From: JANRLJ01 sp033762735
GTDB taxonomy: Bacteria; Chloroflexota; Anaerolineae; Aggregatilineales; Phototrophicaceae
Assembly (NCBI GenBank): GCA_033762735.1
Contig: JANRLJ010000072.1
Location: 1-64,000, forward strand
Direction: 5' to 3'
DNA: 64,000 nucleotides
How positions within the stretch are numbered: the first letter of the stretch is position 1; the number at the start of each line of letters is the position of its first letter. The notes under the pieces were generated by a model. It saw only the letters and a list, made by a program, of their open reading frames with translations, made no database searches and was not told the origin of the DNA. The translations under genes were made by a program, and so were the position numbers. Below are positions 13,034 through 22,424 of the stretch, piece after piece.

Positions 13034-16000
13034 ATGGATAAATTCGCCATTATTGGCATCGCCTGTTTATTCCCTGGCGCGGAGACTCCGCAGCAGTTCT
13101 GGGACAATCTGGTCGCGGGCGCGAACACCACCCGCGAAGCCACCGCCGCGCAGTTCGGCGTTGACCCGGCCCACTTCTACGACGCCGATCATACCCACCC
13201 CGACACGACCTATTTCCCACATGGGGGTTATGTCAGCCGCGAGGGCGACCTGCTGACGTGGGCGCGGGACGTAGCGCGGGAGGCGCTGGCTGATGCGGGC
13301 TATCTCGACCATCCGGCGTGGCTGGCGCACTGCGGCCTGCTGGTGGGGACGCTCTCCTTCCCGACGATGCAGTCCAACCAGTTGTTCAGCGCGGTCTATG
13401 ACGCCGCTCTGGAGGACGCGCTCGGCCAACTGCTGCGGCGGGAGATCGAACTTCAGCGGCTTCTGCCCGCCGACGATGCTGGCAGCGCCCATCAGCACAC
13501 GCTGGCGCTGGATTATCCGGCGGCGGTCGTGGCGCGGGAACTCGGCCTGGGCGGGCCACATTTCGCGCTGGATGCTGCCTGTGCCTCGTCGGTCTATGCG
13601 GTCGCGCTGGCCTGTAAATATCTGGCGGCGGGCAAAGCCGATCTGATGCTGGCCGGGTCGCTGAGCGCGGCGGATCCGCTGTTCGTCAACCTGGGCTTCG
13701 CGCATCTGGGTGCCTATCCCGAAAAGGGACGCGGCAGCCACCCGCTCGATGCCTCGTCAGATGGGCTGGTTTCCAGCGAGGGCGCGGGCATGTTCGTCCT
13801 CAAGCGCTATCAGGACGCACTGCGCGATGGCGACCGCATCTACGCGCTCGTCAGCGGTTACGGTCTGACCAACGACGGGCGCGGCAAGCACGTCCTCCAG
13901 CCCAACAGCAAGGGGCAGGTGCTCGCGCTGGAACGCGCCTTCGCCAGAATCGACCTCGCGCCGGGCGACGTGCAGTACATCGAATGCCACGCCAGCGGAA
14001 CCCCGTTGGGCGATAAGACCGAACTCAACTCGATGGAGCAGTTTTTCACGCGGGCGCACCCTAATGCCTCGCTCCCTCGTATTGGCAGCGTCAAGGCCAA
14101 CGTCGGGCATCTGCTCACGGCGGCGGGCATAGCGGCCATGCTCAAGGTCATCCTGGGCATGCAGCACGGGTTAATCCCGGCGACCCCTGGTGTGCAGTAT
14201 CCGCTCAGTTCGCAGGGCGGGTCGTTCGGCGGCGCACAGATCGTCCAGCACAATCTGCCCTGGAATACGGCGCGTAAAGTTGCGGGCATCAACGCTTTCG
14301 GCTTCGGCGGCGTGAGCGCCCATCTGCTGTTGGAAAGTGTTCCTCCTTCAACTTCACCCCCCGCCCCCCTCTCCATTCATTGGAGAGGGAGAGAAAAAAG
14401 CGTTGATGGTGCTTCAAGTCCCCTCCCCAGGCAGTGGGGAGGGGATTCAGGGGTGGGGATGCAATCTTTGAATCAATTACAGGGTTATCAGAACGCAATG
14501 ACAGAACAAGTAAAAGCCAATACGCGCCTGGCCGTCGTCGGCATGGATGCGCACTTCGGAAGGCTGGACGGTCTGGAGGCGTATGCGCGGGCGCTCTACA
14601 ACGGTGAGACGGCCTTTATCCCGCTGCCGGAAGGCCGCTGGAAAGGCTTGCAGCAGCAACCGGAACTTCTGGCGCGTTTCGGCCTGCGCGACGGGCAAGC
14701 GCCGCAGGGTGCTTATATCGAGTCCTTCGACCTCGATTTCCTGCATTACAAAATCCCGCCCAATCCGGCGGATGAACCCATCCCGCAGCAGCTTCTCCTG
14801 TTGAAAGTAGCCGATAACGCCATCCGTGATGCCGGCCTAAAACCGGGCGCGAACGTGGCCGTCATCGTCGCCATGTCCACCGAGCTGTCGCTGCATCAAC
14901 TGCGGGGGCGCGTTGATCTCAACTGGCAGATCAAACAGGCGCTGGCGAATGCCGGAATCCACCTGACCGCCGACCAGCAGAATGAACTGGAGCGCATCAG
15001 CAAGGACGCGCTGCTCACGCCCGCACAGGCCAACCATTACGTCAGCTACATCGGCAACATCACGGCCAGCCGTGTGGCCTCGCTGTGGGATTTCGCCGGG
15101 CCGACCTTCACCATTTCGTCGGAAGAAAACAGCGTCTTTAAGGCACTGGAAGTGGCACAGCTTTTGCTGGCGGATGGCAGTGTGGAGGCGGTGGTCGTCG
15201 GCGCGGTTGATCTGGCGGGCGGCATCGAAAACGTGCTGCTGCAAAACGGGCGCTCTCCGGTCGGGACGAAAGCAGCGGCGGGCATCGACCGGGAGTCCGA
15301 TGGCTGGCTGGTGGGCGAGGGCGCGGGCGCAATCGTCGTCCGGGCGGCGGATGCAGGAATGCAGCAGACGCAGAACGACGATGTGTACGCCGTGATCGAC
15401 TCGCTGGCGATTGCGCCCAGTGTGCAGGAAGCGGCGCATAGTGCCCTGGCCGAGGCCGGGATTCTGCCCTCGGACGTGGGCTACCTCGAACTGCACGCCA
15501 GCGGCATCCCCCAAGAGGACACTGCCGAAATCGAGGGATTGGCGGCGGTCTATCGCGGTGATGACCCAACCTGCGCCATCGGCAGCGCGAAGGCCACTGT
15601 CGGCCATACCTTCGCGGCGGCAGGTATGGCGAGTCTGGTGAAGACCATCGCGGCCATCAGCGGGCGCTTTATCCCCGCTGTCCCCAACTGGAGCGGGCCG
15701 GAGCAGGCCGACAAATGGCAGGGGACGCGCTTCTGGGCGGCGGCACAGTCGCGTACCTGGTTCACGCATAACAAGAAAGCGGCGGTCAACAGCCTGAGCG
15801 CAGATGGCACAGCGGCGCATGTGGTGCTTTCCGCCGGGGGGCGGGCGCTGCCGGGAAACGCGCTGGCCTATGGATCGCCCTATCTGTTCCTCATCAACGG
15901 CGATGACGAAGCCGCGCTGATGAGGAAGCTGGACACCTTACGCGCCGCGCTCGCTTCTGACCTGACGCGGCTCGCCAGCGACTTCTATGCCGATTACGCT

Positions 16001-18907
16001 GCTGATGCAGGCCACCAATCCAATGCCCGCTATGTGCTGGTGCTGGTCGGGCGCAGCGTCAAGGAACTCACGCAGGAGATCGACCGGGCGCGGCAGGGCG
16101 TGGCAGAGGCCATCCGCACCGACGGCGACTGGTCAACGCCGACGGGCAGCGCGTTTGTGGCGCGTCCGGTGGGGCGGGAAGGCAAGGTTGCCTTTGTGTA
16201 TCCCGGCGCGTTCAACAGCTATCCCAAACTCGGTTATGACCTGTTCCATCTTTTCCCGACCATTTACGACGCGGTGCGGGAGATCAAGAAGGACGTGGGC
16301 GGGGCGCTGCACGAGCGGATGCTGTATCCGCGCACCCTGGAAAAACCAGGCCCCAAAGTCACCAATCAGATGAAATCCGCGCTGGAAAACAATGCGGTGG
16401 CGATGGTCGAAAGCGGACTGAGCTTTGCGGTAATTTACAACCGCATCATGGAAGATGTGTTCCGGGTGCAGCCCTCGCTGGCCTTTGGCTACAGCCTGGG
16501 CGAAGGCAGCATGATGTGGGGGATGGGCGTGTGGCGCGACGGCGACGCGGGCAGCGCCGCGCTGAATGACTCGCCGCTCTATACGACGCGCCTGGCCGGG
16601 CCGATGGACTCGGTGCGCGAGGCATGGGGCATCGCGCCGGAAATGCCTTCCGAACAGTTCTGGGCGGCCTATTTTATCGCCGCGCCAGCCGAAGACGTGC
16701 GGGCGGCGGTAGCACGGGAGCGCAAGGTCTACCTGACGCACATCAACACCCCGCGCGAAGTGATGATCGCAGGCGACCCCGAAGGCTGTGCGCGGGTGGT
16801 GGCGGCGGTCAAGGGCGAGAGCATGAAAGCCCCCTTCAGCATCGCCATCCACAACGAGGCCATGATGGGCGAATATCCCGCGCTGCACCGCCTGCACGAT
16901 ATGCCGGTGCATCCGGTACGCGGCGTGACCCTCTACTCAGCGGCGGATTATGCCCCCGTCGCGCTCGACCGCAAGACCGTCGCCAGCGCGATTTCCCGCA
17001 TGGCCTGTAAGCAGGTGGATTTCCCGCGCCTGATCGACCAGGCCTATGCCGACGGTGCGCGGGTGTTCATCGAGCTTGGCCCGCGCTCGACCTGTGCCCG
17101 CTGGATTGATGAAACCCTGGCGGAGCGCCCGCATGTAGCCGTGAGCATCGACCAGCTTGGCGCGGATGACCGTACCGCGATTGTGCGGATGCTGGCGCGG
17201 CTGGCGGCGCATCACGTCCCGCTCGATCTGTCGGCGCTGTTCCTCCCAATGCAGTCCGCCGCCGAGGGCAAAAAGGTGGTGCGGACGGTGCGCCTCGGTG
17301 GGCAGGACATCTACGCCGCGATTCTGAGCGAGGAAAATCGGCGCAAGTTCGCGGATGCCGTGCCGATGGCGGCGGCGCAGTCAGCGGCGCAGTCAGCGGC
17401 ACAGCCTGTCGCACAGCAGAACGTCATGCAGCCCGCAGCAAGTCAGGCCGTTTCACAGCCCACCGCGCCCGTCCAGCTTCCGGCCATGTCGCCCGTCCAC
17501 AGTGCGCATACCGCCTTTTTGCAGGCACGGCGCGAAGGTCTGCGCCAGATGGCGGCGATGATCGAGCTGACGGCAAATTCGGGGCAACCAATTGCCTCCA
17601 ATTATGCAGGAATGGATACGACAGCTTCCTCTTTGAAAGGAACTCCCCCTCTCCATTCATTGGAGAGGGGGTCGGGGGGTGAGGTTGACTCTCCATCGGA
17701 GAGTGCGGGCGAACAAGTTCACCTGGGGGGTGAGGTGACTCCCCCGCCCAATCCCGCGCCCTCGCCCACCGTCGCGCGGGGCATCAGGCCGCAGTATCCC
17801 TTCGACAAGATCAACGCCTTCGCGATTGGTCGGGTGGCCGACTGCTACGGCGAAAAGTACGCCATTTACGACAACCGCCGCGCACCACGCATTCCGAACG
17901 GCGATCTGCTGCTGGTGTCGCGGGTGGTGGAAATTACCGGGGAGCGCTTCAAGTCGCAGCCAGGGACGAGCATCCACACCGAGTATGATGTGCCGGTGGA
18001 TGCGTGGTGGTATCGGGACAATCCCTACCCGACCATGCCCTATTCGGTCTACATGGAAATCGCCTTACAGCCCTGCGGCTTCCTCTCTGCCCATCACGGC
18101 CCGACGCTGGATTACCCCGACATCGACTTTTACTTCCGCAACCTGGACGGCAACGGGCGGCTGCATCATGACCTGGACATGCGCGGGCGCACCATCACCA
18201 ATCATGTCACCATGCTCAACAGCACCGTCATGCAGGGCATCATCATTCAGAAGTTCAGCTTCAAAATGTACGACGGCGATCTGCTGTTTTACGAGGGCGA
18301 GGCCACCTTCGGCTATTTCACCCGCGAAGCCCTGAACAGCCAGGCCGGGCTGGATCAGGGCAAGCAAGCCCCGCGCTGGCTGGAAACCGTCGAACCCGCG
18401 CCGGGGCAGGTGGTACAGGTCAATCCACATCAGCCCTTTGGCAGTAGGTTTATGCGGCTGGCGCAGGGACAGTTGGAGTTCACCGACGAGATTAAGGTCG
18501 TCCCGGGCGGTGGTAAGTACGGCCAGGGCTATGCCTACGCCAACACGATCATCAACCCGGCAACGTGGTTCTTCAAAAATCACTTTCACCAGGACCCGGT
18601 GATGCCCGGCAGCATCGGCGTGGAGACGATCCTCCAGGCCATGCAGGCCTACGCCATCGACACCGGGCTGGGCGCAGGGCTGAAAAATCCACACTTCGCG
18701 CAGGTGGACGGCGGGCATAACACCGTCTGGCGCTATCGCGGGCAGATTCTTTCCGACAGCGAGAAGTCGCATGTCGAGGCCAATATCAAGCGCATCGAGC
18801 AGCAGCCGGGGCGGGTGCTGATCTTCGCGGATGCCAGCCTGTGGCGCGATAAGCTGCGCATCTACGAAGTCCGCGACATCGCCCTGGCGATTGTGGAAGG
18901 CGAGTAG
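13034..18907 (+). CDS. pfaC: PfaC-like lipid synthase subunit: KS-CLF-AT-DH
   Basis: From ATG 13034 (GGAAC eight bases upstream) the protein has 1957 residues. KS, about 1-430: Cys183 (DAACASS), His319 (ECHASGT), His359 (NVGHLL). Chain-length factor, about 495-930: KS-like, but the Cys position is Glu697 (ISSEENSVFKA), so it cannot condense. Acyltransferase, about 1040-1390: VAFVYPGAFNSYPKLG and Ser1154 in GYSLGE, the type usually found in PfaB. A FabA-like double hotdog, about 1585-1957: MPYSVYMEIALQPCG, then His1850 in NHFHQDPVMPGS. It forms the second synthase subunit, giving iterative condensation, chain-length control and dehydration/isomerisation. KS-CLF-AT-DH resembles layouts without separate pfaB. 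Two linkers (residues about 436-478 and 1535-1578) are translated hairpin repeats. Confidence 0.93.
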   Translation: MDKFAIIGIACLFPGAETPQQFWDNLVAGANTTREATAAQFGVDPAHFYDADHTHPDTTYFPHGGYVSREGDLLTWARDVAREALADAGYLDHPAWLAHCGLLVGTLSFPTMQSNQLFSAVYDAALEDALGQLLRREIELQRLLPADDAGSAHQHTLALDYPAAVVARELGLGGPHFALDAACASSVYAVALACKYLAAGKADLMLAGSLSAADPLFVNLGFAHLGAYPEKGRGSHPLDASSDGLVSSEGAGMFVLKRYQDALRDGDRIYALVSGYGLTNDGRGKHVLQPNSKGQVLALERAFARIDLAPGDVQYIECHASGTPLGDKTELNSMEQFFTRAHPNASLPRIGSVKANVGHLLTAAGIAAMLKVILGMQHGLIPATPGVQYPLSSQGGSFGGAQIVQHNLPWNTARKVAGINAFGFGGVSAHLLLESVPPSTSPPAPLSIHWRGREKSVDGASSPLPRQWGGDSGVGMQSLNQLQGYQNAMTEQVKANTRLAVVGMDAHFGRLDGLEAYARALYNGETAFIPLPEGRWKGLQQQPELLARFGLRDGQAPQGAYIESFDLDFLHYKIPPNPADEPIPQQLLLLKVADNAIRDAGLKPGANVAVIVAMSTELSLHQLRGRVDLNWQIKQALANAGIHLTADQQNELERISKDALLTPAQANHYVSYIGNITASRVASLWDFAGPTFTISSEENSVFKALEVAQLLLADGSVEAVVVGAVDLAGGIENVLLQNGRSPVGTKAAAGIDRESDGWLVGEGAGAIVVRAADAGMQQTQNDDVYAVIDSLAIAPSVQEAAHSALAEAGILPSDVGYLELHASGIPQEDTAEIEGLAAVYRGDDPTCAIGSAKATVGHTFAAAGMASLVKTIAAISGRFIPAVPNWSGPEQADKWQGTRFWAAAQSRTWFTHNKKAAVNSLSADGTAAHVVLSAGGRALPGNALAYGSPYLFLINGDDEAALMRKLDTLRAALASDLTRLASDFYADYAADAGHQSNARYVLVLVGRSVKELTQEIDRARQGVAEAIRTDGDWSTPTGSAFVARPVGREGKVAFVYPGAFNSYPKLGYDLFHLFPTIYDAVREIKKDVGGALHERMLYPRTLEKPGPKVTNQMKSALENNAVAMVESGLSFAVIYNRIMEDVFRVQPSLAFGYSLGEGSMMWGMGVWRDGDAGSAALNDSPLYTTRLAGPMDSVREAWGIAPEMPSEQFWAAYFIAAPAEDVRAAVARERKVYLTHINTPREVMIAGDPEGCARVVAAVKGESMKAPFSIAIHNEAMMGEYPALHRLHDMPVHPVRGVTLYSAADYAPVALDRKTVASAISRMACKQVDFPRLIDQAYADGARVFIELGPRSTCARWIDETLAERPHVAVSIDQLGADDRTAIVRMLARLAAHHVPLDLSALFLPMQSAAEGKKVVRTVRLGGQDIYAAILSEENRRKFADAVPMAAAQSAAQSAAQPVAQQNVMQPAASQAVSQPTAPVQLPAMSPVHSAHTAFLQARREGLRQMAAMIELTANSGQPIASNYAGMDTTASSLKGTPPLHSLERGSGGEVDSPSESAGEQVHLGGEVTPPPNPAPSPTVARGIRPQYPFDKINAFAIGRVADCYGEKYAIYDNRRAPRIPNGDLLLVSRVVEITGERFKSQPGTSIHTEYDVPVDAWWYRDNPYPTMPYSVYMEIALQPCGFLSAHHGPTLDYPDIDFYFRNLDGNGRLHHDLDMRGRTITNHVTMLNSTVMQGIIIQKFSFKMYDGDLLFYEGEATFGYFTREALNSQAGLDQGKQAPRWLETVEPAPGQVVQVNPHQPFGSRFMRLAQGQLEFTDEIKVVPGGGKYGQGYAYANTIINPATWFFKNHFHQDPVMPGSIGVETILQAMQAYAIDTGLGAGLKNPHFAQVDGGHNTVWRYRGQILSDSEKSHVEANIKRIEQQPGRVLIFADASLWRDKLRIYEVRDIALAIVEGE
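14340..14466 (+). repeat. In-frame double-hairpin repeat between KS and CLF of pfaC
   Basis: Two hairpins, CCCTCTCCATTCATTGGAG at about 14370 and AAGTCCCCTCCCCAGGCAGT at about 14418 followed by GGGGAGGGG and GGGGTGGGG, have the same order and spacing as the core of the MITE at 3006-3180. They are translated in frame as a Pro/Ser/Arg/Gly-rich linker. No MITE ends are recognisable. Confidence 0.8.
17638..17765 (+). repeat. In-frame hairpin repeat between AT and DH of pfaC
   Basis: CCCCCTCTCCATTCATTGGA (from about 17645) with its GAGAGGGGG arm and a GGGGGGTGAGG end are read as PPLHSLERGSGGEVDS. The CTCCATTCATTGGAGAG core is the same as at about 14372. A second GGGGGGTGAGG lies at about 17726. 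Confidence 0.8.
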
Positions 18908-18910
18908 GGC

Positions 18911-19966
18911 TTGAACACTCAGGAAGTGCGCCAGACGTTTGAGGCTTATCGACAGACAACGGATTGTCGCCCGCTGTTGATGTGTGGCGATGCCCTGGAA
19001 GCGCTGTCTCAACTGCCCGAAGCCTCTGTCGATTTCTGCATGACCAGCCCCCCCTACTGGAACAAGCGCGAGTACCAGAATGGGGGGATTGGTCTGGAAG
19101 CCGACCCCAAGGTGTACCTGCAAAAACTACTGGCCGTTCTTGCACAGGTACAGCGTGTCCTTAAACCGACGGGTTCGCTCTGGCTGAACCTGGGCGACAC
19201 CTATTCAAACAAGGGCTTGGTCGGCATTCCCTGGCGTCTGGCACTGGCATTGATGGATGAACAGAATTGGATTCTGCGGAACGATGTCGTCTGGAATAAG
19301 ATGAAGGGGCCAGATAACGCCAAGGACAAACTGCGAAATGTCCATGAGTATCTGTTCCATTTTGTGAAGCAGGATAAGGGCTTTTACTATAACGTCGGTG
19401 CAATTCGCTCAAAGCCGAGGCAGGCACGTGTGAAGGACGGCGCGGTGATTTCTGCAACAGGTGTAACGGGTGTGCGCTATAAACGGCAGATCGAACTTTC
19501 GACCGCCCTCACCCAAGACGAAAAACAGCGGGCGTTTGCAGCGCTTGACGACATCCTTGAATGCGTCCGACGTGGCGAACTTGCCGATTTTCGTATGGTC
19601 ATCCGCAAGCAGCAGCGCACCACCCACTCCGACTCTCAAAAGCTGTCGGGTAGGGCGAAGGAACTCGCGCAGAAGGGATTCTATTTCCTCAAATATCATC
19701 CCGATGGAAGCAAGCCGGGAGATGTATGGGATATTGTCCCTGAGGACACGACCAACCGTGCCTTGCACTATGCCGCTTATCCTGAAGATTTATGCCGTAT
19801 TCCTTTGCTGGCGACCTGTCCACCTGGTGGTATCGCCCTCGATCCCTTTTGTGGGACTGGGACGACTAACGTGGTCGCCATGCAGAACGGGCGTAAATCG
19901 CTCGGCATTGATCTCTCTCCGCAATATCTTGAGGAAGCCCGGCGCAGATGCCGTTTTCTACTATGA
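18911..19966 (+). CDS. Site-specific DNA methyltransferase (TSPPY type)
   Basis: The 351-residue enzyme has the catalytic motif IV TSPPYW (residues 45-50) near the N-terminus and the AdoMet motif I DPFCGTGTT near the C-terminus. That order defines beta-class amino-methyltransferases; TSPPY favours N4-cytosine methylation over N6-adenine. A central variable part (about 160-260) would read the target. The start is a TTG three bases after the pfaC stop, so translation may be coupled to pfaC. Its stop overlaps the start of the NotI-like endonuclease by 4 bp (ATGA), giving a restriction-modification pair inserted in the lipid synthase cluster. Confidence 0.88.
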   Translation: MNTQEVRQTFEAYRQTTDCRPLLMCGDALEALSQLPEASVDFCMTSPPYWNKREYQNGGIGLEADPKVYLQKLLAVLAQVQRVLKPTGSLWLNLGDTYSNKGLVGIPWRLALALMDEQNWILRNDVVWNKMKGPDNAKDKLRNVHEYLFHFVKQDKGFYYNVGAIRSKPRQARVKDGAVISATGVTGVRYKRQIELSTALTQDEKQRAFAALDDILECVRRGELADFRMVIRKQQRTTHSDSQKLSGRAKELAQKGFYFLKYHPDGSKPGDVWDIVPEDTTNRALHYAAYPEDLCRIPLLATCPPGGIALDPFCGTGTTNVVAMQNGRKSLGIDLSPQYLEEARRRCRFLL

Positions 19967-20806
19967 GCGACGCGATTGTTGAACTCTTTACCGTTTCAAC
20001 ACGACGGGATAATGTCAACTGGTCAGAGCGCGTCGTCACACAGCCGTGCAGCTATCTTGACCGAAAGTGTGTCAAAGTTCGCAAAAGCCAGCCGGAGATT
20101 TCCATTGGCACCTGTTCCATTCGGCATGGGACAAAACAAACGCGAGACCTGGTAATTTGCCCTCACCGCTTTCTGGAGCGTGGACAGATTTTCCTGGATT
20201 GTCTGCATCTGCTGACGCAGCACGAACCAGGCAATGAGCTTCATCGTGTGGCCGAGGTTGAGGTTCCGGGCGGAAGTGTTGATTATTTTCTGGTGTCGGT
20301 TCACGACGGGAAAGTGGTCGATTTTGTGGGAATCGAACTTCAGGCGCTCGATACAACCGGGACTCTGTGGCCCGCCCGTCAGCGCTTTCTGAACTCGGTC
20401 GGATTGGCGGTTGAAGAGGAGCTATCCTCAAACACTTACGGTGTAAACTGGAAAATGACCGCGAAGACCACGCTGGTGCAGCTCCATCATAAAGTAGAAA
20501 CCTTCGAGGCATTGGGCAAAAATCTGGTTCTGGTGCTCCAGGATCATGTGCTGGGGTACATGGGGGCGGGAGTTCAACTTCGGCCACATTCGAGAGGCGA
20601 AATTAGGTCATGCTATGCACTTCCATGCCTACAGCCTGCGGCAGCAAAATGAGGACTATCGGCTTCAACTTGCGTCGCGCACAAGTACGGATGCCAGCGG
20701 GATTGCTGCTTCACTGGGCTTACAGATGAGCGCGAATGTAGAGCTTGATGTCATTCTTACCCTGCTTCAGAGAAAAATTTCTTCCAGAACCCTGCTGCGT
20801 CTTTGA
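19963..20806 (+). pseudogene. NotI-like restriction endonuclease gene with a frameshift
   Basis: ATG 19963 overlaps the methyltransferase stop. The N-terminal part (ELFTVSTRR, then Cys29, Cys36, Cys51 and Cys66 in PCSYLDRKC, IGTCS and VICPHRF) matches the Cys4 metal-binding part of the NotI family, and VDYFLVSVHDGKVVDFVGIE followed by LQ gives the nuclease core with ExQ. At the run atgggggcggg (about 20560-20571) the frame must slip by one base. The first frame ends at 20652, while the expected tail (REFNFGHIREAKLGHAMHFH onward) continues in the next frame to 20806. Either a real inactivating mutation or a one-G homopolymer error. The corrected length of about 280 residues is plausible. Confidence 0.7.
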
Positions 20807-20820
20807 GAGCAAAACCTCTG

Positions 20821-21615
20821 ATGAAATTCGCCTGGCTGACGGATATTCATTTCGACTTTCTCAAGGTCGAGCAGATCGCGGAGTTTCTGCTGTCGCTCAA
20901 GGCGCTGGAGACGGACGCGGTCGTGATTTCGGGCGATATCGGCCTGGCGCGGAATGTGCGCGAATTTTTGCGGATGATCGAGTATGTGGTGCCGGGGACG
21001 GTCTATTTCGTCCTCGGCAACCACGACTTCTATGGCAGTTCGATTCAGAAGGTACGGGCGGCGATTGGTGCCCTGACCGAAACATCGCCAAAACTGCGCT
21101 GGCTGCCTACAGCGGGCGTGGTCGAACTCTCGGCGCAGGTGGGCATGATCGGGCATGATTCCTGGCCGGATGGTCGCCTGGGGAATTATGCCACCTCGCG
21201 GGTTGAACTCAACGACTATCACCTGATCCATGAGTTTATCGGCCTGGACAAAGCCGCGCGGCTGGCCGTGATGAACCGCCTCGGTGATGAAGCCGCCGCC
21301 TATTTCCGCCAGACGCTCCCCGCCGCGCTCAGCCGTCATGAGCATGTTTACCTCGTGACGCATGTGCCGCCCTTCCGCGACGCCTGCTGGCATCAGGGGC
21401 GCATTTCCGGCCCCGACTGGCTGCCGCATTTCGGCTGCAAGGCGGTGGGCGATGTGCTTCTGGATGTGATGCACCATCACCCCCAGAAGCGCCTGACGGT
21501 GTTCTGTGGTCATACACATGGGCGTGGCAGGGTGGACATCCTGCCCAACCTGCGCGTCCTCACGGGCGGTGCGGAATATGGCGCACCCGAAGTGCAGCAG
21601 GTGTTCGAGGTATAA
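20821..21615 (+). CDS. Calcineurin-like metallophosphoesterase
   Basis: A 264-residue protein with all signature motifs of the binuclear metallophosphoesterase superfamily in order: WLTDIHFD, ISGDIG, LGNHDFYG, VTHVPPF and CGHTHGRG. It would hydrolyse phosphoester bonds; the substrate cannot be read from sequence. ATG 20821 is preferred over the upstream TTG because the family motif starts at residue 3 (KFAWLTD). It follows 14 bp after the corrected end of the endonuclease, so it may be co-transcribed with the restriction-modification genes. Confidence 0.9.
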   Translation: MKFAWLTDIHFDFLKVEQIAEFLLSLKALETDAVVISGDIGLARNVREFLRMIEYVVPGTVYFVLGNHDFYGSSIQKVRAAIGALTETSPKLRWLPTAGVVELSAQVGMIGHDSWPDGRLGNYATSRVELNDYHLIHEFIGLDKAARLAVMNRLGDEAAAYFRQTLPAALSRHEHVYLVTHVPPFRDACWHQGRISGPDWLPHFGCKAVGDVLLDVMHHHPQKRLTVFCGHTHGRGRVDILPNLRVLTGGAEYGAPEVQQVFEV

Positions 21616-21833
21616 TAGAAGCAATGAGTAACGAGTGATGAGCAATGAGTCAGGGCTGTAGGGTGTTTTACGAGAATCAAAACAAAAATTCAGATGAAGC
21701 CTGCCTCACCCTATCCCAGACGACAGAAGAAATCAGCATAGAAGCAAGCGATTGTAGGCACACGGTATGCCGTGTTCACCACCAACCTTATCAATAAACC
21801 CCAGTAAACCCGGTATGAGCGATTGGGACACCT
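21616..21833. repeat. Short GAG-type repeats and a hairpin
   Basis: The stretch begins with gaagcaatgagtaacgagtg and gagcaatgagtca, one of several arrays of degenerate GAGTAACGAGT/GAGCAATGAG units in the window (also 1765-1790, 11998-12025, 3195-3220, 39900-39950, 58770-58795, 58975-59008). It also contains a gcacacggtatgccgtgttc hairpin at about 21756-21775. Confidence 0.55.
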
Positions 21834-22400
21834 ATGACAACCCAGGAACGCCTGAAAACGGTGGATGATCTGTGGCGGATCGTGCATCATTCCGACAATG
21901 CCAGCCGCCGCTTTGAACTCAAAAACGGAGTCATTTACGAAGTGCATCCCCCCGGCAGAGAACACGGCAAAGTTACCCTCCGGTTTGGTTCACGCATCCT
22001 CATCCATGTCGAAGCGAAGGATCTGGGCGAGGTGACGGTCGAAACCGGATATTATGACCCTCAGGACACTCTCAATGCACAGGGGCCGGACATCGCCTTT
22101 ACCAGCAAAGCGCGGATGCTGGACGAGTCGGTCAAAGGCTATGTGCCGCAGATGCCCGATCTCGCTGTTGAGGTCAAATCGCCGGAGAACACGGTAAAAT
22201 CACTGCACGAAAAGGCGGAATATTACCTGCGACATGGGGCAAAGCTGGTGTGGCTGGTGTATCCGGGGACGCGCACACTTGATGTCTGTACGCTGGTCGA
22301 TGATACATTTACAGTGAAAACCCTGCGCGAAGATGATGTGCTGGAGGGCGGCGAGGTACTGCCCGGCTTTCAACTGCCCATCCGCGAGATTTTCCCCTGA
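21834..22400 (+). CDS. Uma2-family (DUF820) putative nuclease
   Basis: The 188-residue protein matches the Uma2 family with a PD-(D/E)xK-type core: RRFELKNGVIYE near residue 25, PDIAF near 85 and PDLAVEVKSP near 105 (Asp...Glu-x-Lys), then YLRHGAKLVWLVYPGTRTL. These proteins are abundant in Cyanobacteria and Chloroflexota; a nuclease role is predicted from the fold, not proven. It starts 24 bp before pfaD in the same direction and might be co-transcribed with it, but a role in lipid synthesis is unlikely. A remnant of another Uma2 gene lies at 24837. Confidence 0.88.
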   Translation: MTTQERLKTVDDLWRIVHHSDNASRRFELKNGVIYEVHPPGREHGKVTLRFGSRILIHVEAKDLGEVTVETGYYDPQDTLNAQGPDIAFTSKARMLDESVKGYVPQMPDLAVEVKSPENTVKSLHEKAEYYLRHGAKLVWLVYPGTRTLDVCTLVDDTFTVKTLREDDVLEGGEVLPGFQLPIREIFP

Positions 22401-22424
22401 ATCAAGGCGAAAGGATAAACCCTG

